A DNA stretch of 64,000 nt from Pedobacter sp. BAL39 (lineage in GTDB: Bacteria; Bacteroidota; Bacteroidia; Sphingobacteriales; Sphingobacteriaceae). Shown in pieces: positions 53,236 through 62,035 of this stretch; the stretch's first letter is position 1; the number at the start of each line of letters is the position of its first letter. The notes under the pieces were generated by a model. The model was not told where the DNA came from and made no database searches. It worked only from the letters and a program-made list of their open reading frames with translations. The stretch spans positions 1 to 64,000 of the forward strand of contig NZ_ABCM01000020.1 in assembly GCF_000170795.1 (NCBI RefSeq), in the 5' to 3' direction. The position numbers were made by a program, and so were the translations under genes.

Positions 53236-54771
53236 ATGAAAAATTTTAAACATAAATATCAATCGCTCCTTTGCCTGCTGCTAATTGCGGTCAGTACAGG
53301 ATCATGCACCAAAGATTTTGAGGAGATCAATACTGATCCAGAAGCCTCAGCCAACATCCAGCCGGCTTTTGTGTTTACCAAGGCGCTCTACGATGGCGCC
53401 AAAAACAACCTGCTTCTGCTTTTGGGCACCATGCAATACACCACCAGTTTCAATGATGTAGCGGGCTTTGGCTCCAAATATGTGTCCAGTCAGAGTCAGC
53501 AATCCAGTGCCGTGTTCAGTGCAGCTTATAATCAGGAAATCAACGAGATTGAGCTGGTCATTGCCAATGTTGCTCCCGATCCGGAGAAGGTAAACCTGCT
53601 TGCGGCTGCGCGGATCTGGAGGGCCTACTGTTACAGTCGGATCACTGACCTGTATGGAGATATTCCCTATTCTGAAGCTGCAAAAGGCTTTACACAAGCT
53701 ATTTACACGCCGAAGTATGATGCGCAGCAGGCCATCTATGCCGATTTACTGAAAGAGTTGGAGGAGGCTGCATTGAGCCTCAACAGTGGGAAGCCCACCT
53801 TTGGTGCTGCCGACCTGATTTATGCGGGCAGTACAGACAAGTGGAAAAAATTCGCCTATTCCCTGATGCTGCGGTTGGGCATGCGGCTGACTGAGGTTGA
53901 TGCTCCTTTGGCGGAGACCTGGGTGAAGAAAGCCATTGCCGGAGGAGTAATTACCGAAGACCTGGACATTGCGAAGATCCTATATTCGGCAGCGGGGCAG
54001 GACATCAATAAAAACCCTGTAGCACTTAAATTGTACAACGATGATTACATCAAGGCCGATGGTACCAGTAATGCCGAAGGCGGGAAATATCAGGAACCCT
54101 TCATCACCTATATGAAAAATAACAAGGATCCCCGCATGGGCATCTGGTCGGTCGTCTACGTCAACAAAGTGCCAGACACCACCGCTGCCCTGCAAAAGGG
54201 GATGGCGGCAACGCTGAGTGCCAAACCTGCCGACTTTGTGACCTACTCAGAACCTAACCTGAAAACGGTGGCGGGCCTGGGCACTGCAAAGCTGATCTTT
54301 ACCACGGCGGAGAGCAACTTCCTGCTGGCAGAAGCCGCGCTCAGGGGCTGGCATACAGGCAATGCCGCAACGTTGTATGAAAGTGCCATCCGTTCGTCCA
54401 TGAAACAATGGGCAATTATAGCACCTACAGACGGCATCATTTCGGAACTGCAGATCAGTACATATATTAAATATCACCCATTGAATACTGCAGGTTCATT
54501 TGATGTGCAGATGAGGCAGCTCTATACAGAGTTTTGGATTGGCATGTTCCCGGATGCGCAGGAGGTGTTTAATGCGTATCGCAGAACGGGGTATCCGGCG
54601 CTGGTACCCGTAAATTACGCGGGTAATGCTACAGGAGGACGGATCTTCCGCAGGATGTTGTACCCCTTATCGGAACAAAACCTGAATGGTGCCTCACTGA
54701 AGGACGCCATCGGCCGGCAGGGGCCCGATGAATTTCTGACAAGGATATGGTGGGATAAGAGACCTTTGTAA
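53236..54771 (+). CDS. SusD-like outer-membrane lipoprotein, second locus
   Basis: A 511-residue SusD-like lipoprotein. The lipobox ends at Cys24 (STGSCTKDFEEINTDP). The CTKDFEEINTDPEA start is typical of the SusD-like_2 group that pairs with the ALGIKR type of SusC. AARIWRAYCYSRITDLYGDI is the conserved helix in the TPR-like region, and NFLLAEAALRGWHTGNAATLYESA comes in the second half (shown in part). It caps the SusC encoded 17 bp upstream and is followed 13 bp later by a fucosidase gene, which suggests a fucose-bearing ligand. Confidence 0.95.
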   Translation: MKNFKHKYQSLLCLLLIAVSTGSCTKDFEEINTDPEASANIQPAFVFTKALYDGAKNNLLLLLGTMQYTTSFNDVAGFGSKYVSSQSQQSSAVFSAAYNQEINEIELVIANVAPDPEKVNLLAAARIWRAYCYSRITDLYGDIPYSEAAKGFTQAIYTPKYDAQQAIYADLLKELEEAALSLNSGKPTFGAADLIYAGSTDKWKKFAYSLMLRLGMRLTEVDAPLAETWVKKAIAGGVITEDLDIAKILYSAAGQDINKNPVALKLYNDDYIKADGTSNAEGGKYQEPFITYMKNNKDPRMGIWSVVYVNKVPDTTAALQKGMAATLSAKPADFVTYSEPNLKTVAGLGTAKLIFTTAESNFLLAEAALRGWHTGNAATLYESAIRSSMKQWAIIAPTDGIISELQISTYIKYHPLNTAGSFDVQMRQLYTEFWIGMFPDAQEVFNAYRRTGYPALVPVNYAGNATGGRIFRRMLYPLSEQNLNGASLKDAIGRQGPDEFLTRIWWDKRPL

Positions 54772-54784
54772 ATTATACGTATTG

Positions 54785-56428
54785 ATGAAATATAGTTATT
54801 TGCTTTTTTGCCTGTTGTTCACAGGAAACATCGCTGTTGCACAGCGTAACGATGTCGTGGAAGATGAAGTGTCCAGCAATTACAATTTAAATAAGCCCGC
54901 AAGAGAGGAATGGTTGCGTAATACGGGCGCGGGCTTATTTATTCATTTTAACGTAGATGCGCAGCTGGGGATCGTGATCAGTCACGCCCTTGTTGGCGCC
55001 TCGGATGATTTTGTGAATCGTTATTTTAACGACCTTCCCAAGACGTTTAACCCTTCCAGCTTCAATCCAAAAGAAATTGCGGAGCTGGCGAGGCTGGCTG
55101 GAATGAAGTACATTTGTTTTACCACCAAACACCATGCAGGGTTTTGCTTTTGGGATACGAAAACCACGGATTTCAACATCACCAAAACGCCCTACAAAAA
55201 AGATCTGCTGAAGGAGTTCGTGGAAGCCACAAGGGCTGCGGGGCTGGATGTGGGTTTTTACTTTTCTCCTGAAGACTTTCGCTTTTTATACGACCACAAG
55301 ATTCCCATCAGCAGAAGTAATGTCCGGATGGATGAGGGCACAAGAATGGCATACGACGATTACAACAGGAAACAGGTCGAAGAGTTGATGACGAAGTATG
55401 GGAAGGTGGATGTGCTGTTCATTGATGGTGATCCTAAGGAGGTGGTTAAAGAAACTTCCTGGCGCCTGCAACCGGACATCCTGATTACCAGGGGTGCGAT
55501 TAAAACACCCGAGCAGACCCTTCCGGGTACTAAAATTACCCAGCCCTGGTTGTCGCCGATTACTATGGGCACGGCCTGGCAGTTTCAGCCGACAAACGAC
55601 AGGTATAAGTCCGGCAGCCAGCTGATCGATTTACTGATTGAAGCGCGGGCAAAGGGTGGGTCACTCTTGCTAAATGTAGGTCCTAAGGCAAATGGGGCGC
55701 TGCCGGAGGAGCAGGAAAACCGGCTGCGGGAAATGGCAGGCTGGTACTTCATCAACCATGAAGCGATGGATGATGTGCGCAGCTGGGTGGTAAGTAAAGA
55801 AGGAAATATATGGTTTACCAGGAAAGATAATATCTTGTTTGCCATTGTTATGGATGCCGGAAACTGGAAAGAAGGAGAGCGCCGTACCTTCACACTGCGC
55901 TCCGCAAAAAGCACAGCCGATACGAAAATCAGCGTGCTGGGACAAAACAGCCAAATTATGGAATACAAGCCAGACCTGGATGTGAGCAGCCGCTTTCGGC
56001 AAACTGACAATGGTCTGGAGCTATCGGTGCTGAAGGCTCAGCGCATCTATGATGATCACCGCTGGCCCAATCCTGTAGTCATCAAACTCGAAAATGTAAA
56101 CCCTGTATTTAAAGAGGCTGCCATGGTGCAGACCGGTGATGTACAGCCGGCAGGGCAGGGTGTCGTACTGATGAAAGGTAGGCTGCTTAATTACAGAACG
56201 GTAAAAGCAGCACGCGCCAGGTTTTATTATCGTCCTTATCTAGGGCAGGTAGAAACTTTATATGCAGAGGCATGGAAGGAAACAATATGGACACCGGTCA
56301 AAAAAGAGGGCAGCTTTGATGTCCAGATTAAAGGACTAAAGAAGGGCGTTTCATATGAGTATAAAGCCATTGTAGAGCAGCAGCAAGTGTTAGTGGAGGG
56401 TGAGAACAAAGTGTGGAGCAATAAATAG
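54785..56428 (+). CDS. GH29 alpha-L-fucosidase of the second SusCD locus
   Basis: A 547-residue exported alpha-L-fucosidase from the ATG at 54785 (MKYSYLLFCLLFTGNIAVAQ is its signal peptide); a TTG one codon earlier is unlikely. The catalytic domain (about 30-340) has TKHHAGFCFWDTKTTDFN and VDVLFIDGDPKE; Asp214 of FIDGD is the expected nucleophile. GGSLLLNVGPKANGALP ends the barrel. The rest (about 345-547) is a beta-sandwich without extra binding modules, unlike the first GH29. The two share the family but have distinct nucleophile surroundings (FIDGD against WHDGANG), so their linkage specificities probably differ. It is the last gene of the locus before a hairpin. Confidence 0.94.
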   Translation: MKYSYLLFCLLFTGNIAVAQRNDVVEDEVSSNYNLNKPAREEWLRNTGAGLFIHFNVDAQLGIVISHALVGASDDFVNRYFNDLPKTFNPSSFNPKEIAELARLAGMKYICFTTKHHAGFCFWDTKTTDFNITKTPYKKDLLKEFVEATRAAGLDVGFYFSPEDFRFLYDHKIPISRSNVRMDEGTRMAYDDYNRKQVEELMTKYGKVDVLFIDGDPKEVVKETSWRLQPDILITRGAIKTPEQTLPGTKITQPWLSPITMGTAWQFQPTNDRYKSGSQLIDLLIEARAKGGSLLLNVGPKANGALPEEQENRLREMAGWYFINHEAMDDVRSWVVSKEGNIWFTRKDNILFAIVMDAGNWKEGERRTFTLRSAKSTADTKISVLGQNSQIMEYKPDLDVSSRFRQTDNGLELSVLKAQRIYDDHRWPNPVVIKLENVNPVFKEAAMVQTGDVQPAGQGVVLMKGRLLNYRTVKAARARFYYRPYLGQVETLYAEAWKETIWTPVKKEGSFDVQIKGLKKGVSYEYKAIVEQQQVLVEGENKVWSNK

Positions 56429-56435
56429 TTTTAGC

Positions 56436-56460
56436 ATAATTATTGGGAATAATTATTTTT
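56436..56460 (+). terminator. AT-rich terminator-like hairpin after the second fucosidase
   Basis: ATAATTATT (56436-56444) pairs exactly with AATAATTAT (56448-56456) around a GGG loop and is followed by TTTT. Being AT-rich it is weak. Its right part (56444-56455) can pair instead with TAATTATTCCCA at 56499-56510. Confidence 0.55.
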
Positions 56461-56517
56461 ACCGAAATATTACATATATTGGATTGTCAATAGGCGGTTA
56501 ATTATTCCCAGTAATCT

Positions 56518-57735
56518 ATGTTAAAAATCAGTATCCTATTCATCTTTCTGATGCCTTATGCGCTGTGTGCGCAAAATGCGAGAAATATGATGCCGCATAA
56601 TAATGTGGTAAAGGATACTGCCAATCAGACCGATTTGATTGATGTAGCCAAGCTGATGTTCCGCATTTCGCCAAAGCCCATCAAACCAAAAGAGCACAGC
56701 AAACTTTATTTTTCAGTACTTCCTGTAAGTAATGCCCTGCCGGGGGGTGTAGGCAATACACTGGTGACGAGTACTACGGCAGGTATGTATCTAGGACCAA
56801 AGGCCACCACAAATCTTTCCACAGCCTCCTTTGCACCATACTGGAATTTACACAATCGCTTTGGCTTACCACTGCGTACCAGGATCTGGCTGAGGGACAA
56901 CAGCTGGTTGTTTCAGGGCGATACCCGCTTCCTTGTGTATCCGCAGAATACCTGGGGACTTGGCAGTAGTGGTAATGCTGACCGCATCTTGCTGGATTAT
57001 AACTATATCCGTTTTTATCAGAGTGCCTTGAAACGCATCACGCCTTATTTTTTTGCCGGTATTGGCTATAATCTGGACTATCACTTTAATATGAAAAGTG
57101 ACAAACCCAACCTGAACCTAATCCAGCATACTGGATACAAATATGGGACTTCAGAAAACTCGTTTTCTTCCGGTATCAGTCTCAACCTGTTATACGACAC
57201 CAGGAACAATTCCATTAACCCAATGCCTGGCTGTTATGCCAACCTTATTTATCGCGTCAATCCGGTCATGATGGGCAGCAATTCTACCTGGCGTTCCATG
57301 TACCTTGATCTGAGGAAATATGTTTCCTTAAATCCTGCCAAGCCCAATCAGCAGAATACACTGGCCTTCTGGTCTTATTTCTGGACGGCACTTGATAGCA
57401 AGACCCCATATCTGGACCTGCCTAGCCTGGGCTGGGATCCCAGTAACCGGTCAGGAAGAGGCTTTGCACAAAACAGGTACCGCGGGAGGTCATTGTTATA
57501 CTTCGAAAGTGAATTTCGCCGGGACATTACCGAGGATGGCTTCCTTGGATTTGTGGTCTTTGCGAATGTCACGACCCTTACCGGTACAGGCTCTATGTTT
57601 CAGACCTGGCATCCGGCAGCAGGTTCCGGCCTGAGGATCAAACTCAACAAAGGATCCAATACCAATTTCGGGATTGATTACGGCATCAGTAAAGGGTATA
57701 GTGGCATGAACTTAACCCTCGGTGAGGCTTTTTAA
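56518..57735 (+). CDS. Omp85 (BamA/TamA-like) barrel protein without POTRA domains
   Basis: A 405-residue outer-membrane protein with a signal peptide (ILFIFLMPYALCAQ). After a short leader (about 20-60) it goes directly to a 16-strand-size barrel. The motif RGFAQNRYRGRSLLYFESEFR (about 317-337; given in part) matches the conserved loop-6 region of Omp85 proteins (VRGF/Y type), and SLNLLYDTRNNSINPMPG is a typical strand before it. There is room for no POTRA domain, which BamA and TamA use to bind partners. It may be a surface-antigen-type barrel with a specialised role. It is 89 bp after the fucosidase gene, and its 3' end overlaps the convergent acetyltransferase gene by 24 bp. Confidence 0.78.
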   Translation: MLKISILFIFLMPYALCAQNARNMMPHNNVVKDTANQTDLIDVAKLMFRISPKPIKPKEHSKLYFSVLPVSNALPGGVGNTLVTSTTAGMYLGPKATTNLSTASFAPYWNLHNRFGLPLRTRIWLRDNSWLFQGDTRFLVYPQNTWGLGSSGNADRILLDYNYIRFYQSALKRITPYFFAGIGYNLDYHFNMKSDKPNLNLIQHTGYKYGTSENSFSSGISLNLLYDTRNNSINPMPGCYANLIYRVNPVMMGSNSTWRSMYLDLRKYVSLNPAKPNQQNTLAFWSYFWTALDSKTPYLDLPSLGWDPSNRSGRGFAQNRYRGRSLLYFESEFRRDITEDGFLGFVVFANVTTLTGTGSMFQTWHPAAGSGLRIKLNKGSNTNFGIDYGISKGYSGMNLTLGEAF

Positions 57736-58263
57736 CTGCCAGGAGTTGCGGTCAATCTGAAACCAGTAACATGGAAGACCCTGATATTCAAACTGCCCTG
57801 TAATTTCCAGTCCTGATTTTTGTAAGGTGCGTATGGAAGCACTATTCTCCTGGTGGGCCATTGCATAAACGGTATCCAGCAGCAGCACCTCGAAGGCATA
57901 TTTTAAAGAGGCCCTGGCCGCTTCAGTAGCAAAACCTAGTCCCCAATACTTTCGGATCAGGCGGTATCCTACCTCGTAAAAGTTAACGTGGTCATTGATG
58001 GGGGTAGTGATGAACTTCAATCCGCCCCAACCCATAAATTCGTTGGAATACTTGTCCATAATGGCCCAGCGGCCAATACCATTGTCTATGTATTGCTGTC
58101 TGATGAAGGCAATGTTGTCCGCGGTTTCCTGCAATGATTTATTCGGACGGCCACCCAGATATCGGTGCACTGCCGGATCGCTGTCGAGCTCATGCATTGC
58201 CGCCAGATCCTCAGGCATGATTTCCCTTAAAATGATTCGTCCGGTGTCGGCATATATTTTCAT
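57712..58263 (-). CDS. GNAT-family N-acetyltransferase (RimJ/RimL-like)
   Basis: A 183-residue acetyltransferase of the GNAT superfamily. GRIILREIMPEDLAAMHELD is the common N-terminal strand-helix of RimJ/RimL-like enzymes. VGYRLIRKYWGLGFATEAARA holds the acetyl-CoA pyrophosphate-binding RxxxGxGxA-type segment, and NSASIRTLQKSGL the following NxxSxxxxxKxGF-like motif. The acceptor (protein N-terminus, amino sugar or antibiotic) cannot be told. It ends inside the last 24 bp of the convergent Omp85 gene, and reads through that gene's 3' end on the other strand. Confidence 0.92.
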   Translation of the reverse strand: MKIYADTGRIILREIMPEDLAAMHELDSDPAVHRYLGGRPNKSLQETADNIAFIRQQYIDNGIGRWAIMDKYSNEFMGWGGLKFITTPINDHVNFYEVGYRLIRKYWGLGFATEAARASLKYAFEVLLLDTVYAMAHQENSASIRTLQKSGLEITGQFEYQGLPCYWFQIDRNSWQLKSLTEG

Positions 58264-58349
58264 AGCAATTTTTCAGGTCGTTCAGCGAATGTATAAATTA
58301 TTCTTTAATCAGGATCATTAATGCTAAATTGAAGCATCAAAAAGCCTGA

Positions 58350-59393
58350 ATGGAATCTGCGGACGTAAAAATCATCAATAAAAAACCCATCTTTCCGGTG
58401 TCTGCTGAGTTGCAGAAATACCTGAAGAAATACCAAAGGGAAGCAAAGTTGCCCATCACTTATAATGACCTGCTGGAGTTTAACGAGGCCTATCCGATTA
58501 TGGATAAAAATGGTAAGGATTCCTTGTGGGAAGGCCCTGTGTATCCTTCGGACAGGATTGAGGAGATCCAGAATGGACTCAAGATCATTTACGCAAACCT
58601 GAAGGCTTCCGGGAACCTGCGCATCGTAGAACATAAATATATTGACCGGATTGAATATTGCACTTTTGGCAATACACATCCTTTCCGCGTACGTATTGTC
58701 AATCGCCTCAATGATGTGTACGACTACTTCTATGTAAAGAAGGCTGACGCTTCGAGGATTTACGGACTGGAGCTTGAGGAGATCCTTTCTCCTAACCAGG
58801 TGAATTATCTAGTAGACCGGGAGACCCTGATTGAGGAGCACATTGCAGGTATTCCCGGGGATACATTTGTGAAAACTTACCTCCATAACCCGGAGTACAA
58901 CCAAACGCGGATCGCGAAGGAATTTGTTAAGTTTAACGAACGTTGTCTGGTCATGCTGCTGGGCGATATGAGGGCTTATAATTTCGTGGTGCAGGTCACT
59001 CCTGATTTCGATGACATTCAGTTTCGCATCAGGGCAATCGACTTTGATCAACAGTTTTATGAGGGCAATGTTAAAGTTTATCTTCCGCAATTTTTCAAAG
59101 AGAACTTTCCCTATGTACAGGTCTGCATGGAGCAGCTGACGGACAAGACCTTTTTACAATATCAGCAGGAAGAAAAGTCGTCCATCCTGCATCGCGTGCG
59201 CAGTGAGCGCCACAGGCTTACTGATCTGCGTGATGTTTCAAATACAGACTATCTGACAACAAAAGAGAATACACTAAAGTTGAAAAAGGGAATGGCCACG
59301 TTGCTGGGTGATGACAATTATCTTCAATGTGATTCAATGACGGATATCATTGAACTGAATGTGAAGAACATCATCCGTCAGGTAAAACTATAA
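58350..59393 (+). CDS. Unrecognised protein with kinase-like motif order
   Basis: A 347-residue soluble protein with no signal peptide or membrane helix. I do not recognise the family. In order it shows YFYVKKADA (Lys130/131), TLIEEHIAGIPGD (about 159-171, like the hinge of aminoglycoside-phosphotransferase-type kinases), LLGDMRAYNFVV (Asp206, Asn211, like the catalytic HGDLHxxN loop) and IRAIDFDQQ (Asp231/Asp233, like the metal-binding DFD/DxD). This is the order of a protein-kinase-like fold, but no glycine-rich loop is evident and the His before GD is Leu. Whether it is active is unknown. It is a single gene between the GNAT gene and the DUF4142 gene. Confidence 0.7.
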   Translation: MESADVKIINKKPIFPVSAELQKYLKKYQREAKLPITYNDLLEFNEAYPIMDKNGKDSLWEGPVYPSDRIEEIQNGLKIIYANLKASGNLRIVEHKYIDRIEYCTFGNTHPFRVRIVNRLNDVYDYFYVKKADASRIYGLELEEILSPNQVNYLVDRETLIEEHIAGIPGDTFVKTYLHNPEYNQTRIAKEFVKFNERCLVMLLGDMRAYNFVVQVTPDFDDIQFRIRAIDFDQQFYEGNVKVYLPQFFKENFPYVQVCMEQLTDKTFLQYQQEEKSSILHRVRSERHRLTDLRDVSNTDYLTTKENTLKLKKGMATLLGDDNYLQCDSMTDIIELNVKNIIRQVKL

Positions 59394-59409
59394 AAATGAT
59401 AGTTAAACC

Positions 59410-59452
59410 ATGACACCATCACCCTAACCAAAGCGCTGGATGATGGTGTCAT
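59410..59452. terminator. Bidirectional terminator-like hairpin
   Basis: ATGACACCATCA (59410-59421) and its exact complement (59441-59452) form a 12-bp stem with a 19-nt loop, between convergent genes. T-rich sequence follows on the plus strand but without a clean run. Confidence 0.65.
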
Positions 59453-59458
59453 CTCGAT

Positions 59459-60058
59459 TTATTTGGCTTTTAACACACCATTGATGTCCTGGGCGAGTTT
59501 ATGATGCCCCTCTATCACTTTAAGTGTTTTCTTCGCAAAAGCACCGAGTTCCGCATCTGTATTCTCAGTCGCTGATTTGAACAGGTCAACAGTCTTTTTA
59601 TGGTCATTCACCATCATGTCCATATAGTGTTTGTCGAAATCATCACCCGACATTTTTTTCATTTCATCGAGATGCGCCTGTTCCGTTGAGGGTAACATAG
59701 TTGGTAAAGACATCTGTTTACGTTTTGCGATGGCATCAAGTTCCGTAGCAGCAGCTGTATGGTCTTTGATCATCATGGAGGCAAAGTCTTTTACCTGCTG
59801 GTTTTTTGTCTTTTCATGAGCAATCTTTCCCGCTTCTACCTCCATCATTCCCCCAATCGCTGCCTGCTCGGCAAACTTTGCAGGATCTTTTCCAGGATCG
59901 GCAGCAAGGGTATCTGTGGTGACATAGGCCGAATGATCAACTACATTGGTATCTGTAATGGAGCTGTCGACACCAGTGGCTTTATTCTCATTAGACCCGC
60001 AGGCTTGTAAGGTCATCGCGCCAGCAAAAAGTAACGCTACTGAAATGTTCGTTTTCAT
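59459..60058 (-). CDS. DUF4142 lipoprotein
   Basis: A 199-residue lipoprotein (lipobox LQACGSNEN, Cys20). After a Ser/Thr/Asp-rich linker the DUF4142 domain (about 60-197) has the ferritin-like four-helix pattern with QAAIGGMMEVEAGKIAHEKT and FASMMIKDHTAAATELDAIA, and a final GHHKLAQDI. DUF4142 proteins are widespread in envelope stress and general-stress regulons, with no proven activity. The conserved His and Glu residues might bind metal. It is a single gene with no obvious operon partners. Confidence 0.9.
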   Translation of the reverse strand: MKTNISVALLFAGAMTLQACGSNENKATGVDSSITDTNVVDHSAYVTTDTLAADPGKDPAKFAEQAAIGGMMEVEAGKIAHEKTKNQQVKDFASMMIKDHTAAATELDAIAKRKQMSLPTMLPSTEQAHLDEMKKMSGDDFDKHYMDMMVNDHKKTVDLFKSATENTDAELGAFAKKTLKVIEGHHKLAQDINGVLKAK

Positions 60059-60189
60059 AAGTATAAATATTGGTTAAACTACAGAGGAATAACCTTTTAA
60101 AGAAGATGTTGTTTTCAATATTTATGAATTGAACAAATTGCTGAAATCAATAAGCTGCGGCCTTTAATGATATGCCTCAGGAACTGAAT

Positions 60190-61662
60190 CTAATTAGTTA
60201 GTTTTTTAGCTTCAATGGTTTTTCCCTGCGTGAAGATCATTTTATTTACGTTTCCGGATGCATCCTTTACAAATTCCATGTTCGCATTGATCACCTTGTA
60301 AAAGAACTTGCTGCTGGTTTCCGGATAAACTTCCAGTTTTGTTTGTCCCGTTGCCTGTGCAAATAACCTGTTGCCTTCATTGGTGATGCTGAGTACAAAT
60401 CCGGGCATCAGCTCATATTTGCCTAAGTAGGGTTGTAGATCCAGTTCCGTCACCTGTGCGAGCGTAATTTCTTTTGATTTGTTAAGTCCTTTAAATCCGT
60501 AGACGCGGGAAATACTATTCATTAGTTCCTGTATGATTTCCCCGTTATCGGAGTTGACCATGATCACCAGACCATTTCCTCCCTCAAAACTTCCATAATA
60601 GCCACTTCTGAAACCTTCATTGGCGCCGCCATGGCCAAAATATTTCGTGCCTTGGGCATCTTCAATAAAAACGCCCAGTGCTGCTTCATCATTGGAATAA
60701 GGAGTAAGGCGGAGAATGGTAGATTGTTGATCCAGCACTTTTTTTGATTTCCCCTGATAGGAAAGTTCCGTTTCGATAATGTACCTGGCAAGATCGGTAG
60801 GGGTGGTCCATAATGCTGCTGCTGCACGTTCAGGATACAGGTGGTATTTTCCCTTGATTTCCTTGCCATCCGTATCGTAGCCCGTGGCGTAGTCGGCGGG
60901 ACTTGCATGTTCTGCCGGAAAGCTGAACGTACTGTTTGTCATGCCCAGTGGTTTTAAGACCTGTGTGGCCATGAATTGCTCATAAGGTTGATCGGTGATG
61001 TCGCTGACAATCAACTGGGTGATGGTGGTTCCTCCTCCTGAATACTGGCTTTTGAGTCCTGGTTCAAACTCGGAGCGTACAGCCGCAGAGTTAGCAGGCG
61101 GGCTGCCATCCAGGATTTGGATCACTGTTGGAATTGATGTGCCAGGTTCATAACCGCCGAAACCATGAACGCTCAGTCCGGCAGTATGGCTCAGCAGATT
61201 TTTTAAGTTGATTTTTTTTCCTTTGGATAGGGAATCATAAGGAAACTTCCAGGTTTTGAGCAGGCTATTGATGTCGGCATCGAGATCGACTTTACGGTTC
61301 TGATGCAGTTTCAGGATTCCGACTCCATTCAATGATTTGCTGATCGAAGCCGCCTGAAACCGTGTGTATGGTGTAACAGGAACTTTTTGCGCTTCATCAG
61401 CAAAACCATAAGCCTTAGCCCATTCCAGTTTGTAATCTCTGATGACGGCAATACTCAAACCCTTTACATGGTAATGTGCCATTCGTTCCTCAATGTTCAT
61501 CGGCGTTGTCCCCTTGATCAGGATACGGTCTGAAAGGTTGGATTCGACCTCCCTGATGCGCTCCTCTACGGTGCTTTGCCCATATAAAGATGAGCCGCAG
61601 ATCAAAAGGCAAATGAAAAGACCAGAATTTATTTTGAAAATGTTGTAGATGGACTGTTTCAT
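60190..61662 (-). CDS. Serine hydrolase of the beta-lactamase/class C family
   Basis: A 490-residue exported protein with a signal peptide (INSGLFICLLICGSSLYGQ). The penicillin-binding fold has SxxK as QAASISKSLNG (Ser near 108), YSG as SQYSGGGTT, and HGG as FGHGGANEGFRSG. A C-terminal lipocalin-like domain (about 400-490) starts with YLGKYELMPGFVLSI. Members act as esterases, D-amino peptidases or weak beta-lactamases; the substrate cannot be told. True AmpC-type enzymes have KTG at the third motif, so beta-lactam resistance should not be assumed. It is a single gene divergent from the small hydrophilic ORF. Confidence 0.92.
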   Translation of the reverse strand: MKQSIYNIFKINSGLFICLLICGSSLYGQSTVEERIREVESNLSDRILIKGTTPMNIEERMAHYHVKGLSIAVIRDYKLEWAKAYGFADEAQKVPVTPYTRFQAASISKSLNGVGILKLHQNRKVDLDADINSLLKTWKFPYDSLSKGKKINLKNLLSHTAGLSVHGFGGYEPGTSIPTVIQILDGSPPANSAAVRSEFEPGLKSQYSGGGTTITQLIVSDITDQPYEQFMATQVLKPLGMTNSTFSFPAEHASPADYATGYDTDGKEIKGKYHLYPERAAAALWTTPTDLARYIIETELSYQGKSKKVLDQQSTILRLTPYSNDEAALGVFIEDAQGTKYFGHGGANEGFRSGYYGSFEGGNGLVIMVNSDNGEIIQELMNSISRVYGFKGLNKSKEITLAQVTELDLQPYLGKYELMPGFVLSITNEGNRLFAQATGQTKLEVYPETSSKFFYKVINANMEFVKDASGNVNKMIFTQGKTIEAKKLTN

Positions 61663-61800
61663 AAGCTGTATGTTTTAATAATGATGATCATGTTTAGATA
61701 AATAACGGTATGGGTTAGACGCAGAAATCTGAGATAAGTTGCAAACCTCGCGGTAAGTTGTTTGTTTTTAAAAGAGATCATCAAATTGACCTGATTAAAA

Positions 61801-62010
61801 ATGACAACGCAACCCCAACACACTCCTGAAGAAAAGGATGCAAATCAAAACCCCGCGAACCATCACGACCATGTTTTGGATACCATCAATGGAAAGAAAA
61901 CGCCAGAGGAACTCAAGAAACGCCTGGAAGATGAGCCGAAAAGTCTTGGCGTGGATCTGGATGGCACCAATCCCGGATCAAATAAACACCCCATGGACCT
62001 GGATCAATAG
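61801..62010 (+). CDS. Small hydrophilic protein, unknown function
   Basis: A 69-residue, very hydrophilic protein (MTTQPQHTPEEKDANQNP), rich in Asn, Asp, Glu, Lys, His and Pro, with one likely helix (KTPEELKKRLEDEP). It is probably disordered. ATG start and separation of 138 bp from the serine hydrolase suggest its own promoter. Its 3' end converges with the SPFH gene after 25 bp. The composition recalls stress-related small proteins, but no family is recognised. Confidence 0.55.
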   Translation: MTTQPQHTPEEKDANQNPANHHDHVLDTINGKKTPEELKKRLEDEPKSLGVDLDGTNPGSNKHPMDLDQ

Positions 62011-62035
62011 GGTGTTTGTTGTAAGAAGTTTATAG

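Noticed and set aside
60190..61662. AmpC-type antibiotic-resistance beta-lactamase
   Set aside because: SxxK and YSG motifs are present, but the third motif is HGG rather than KTG and a C-terminal lipocalin-like domain is present, as in esterase- or peptidase-type relatives.
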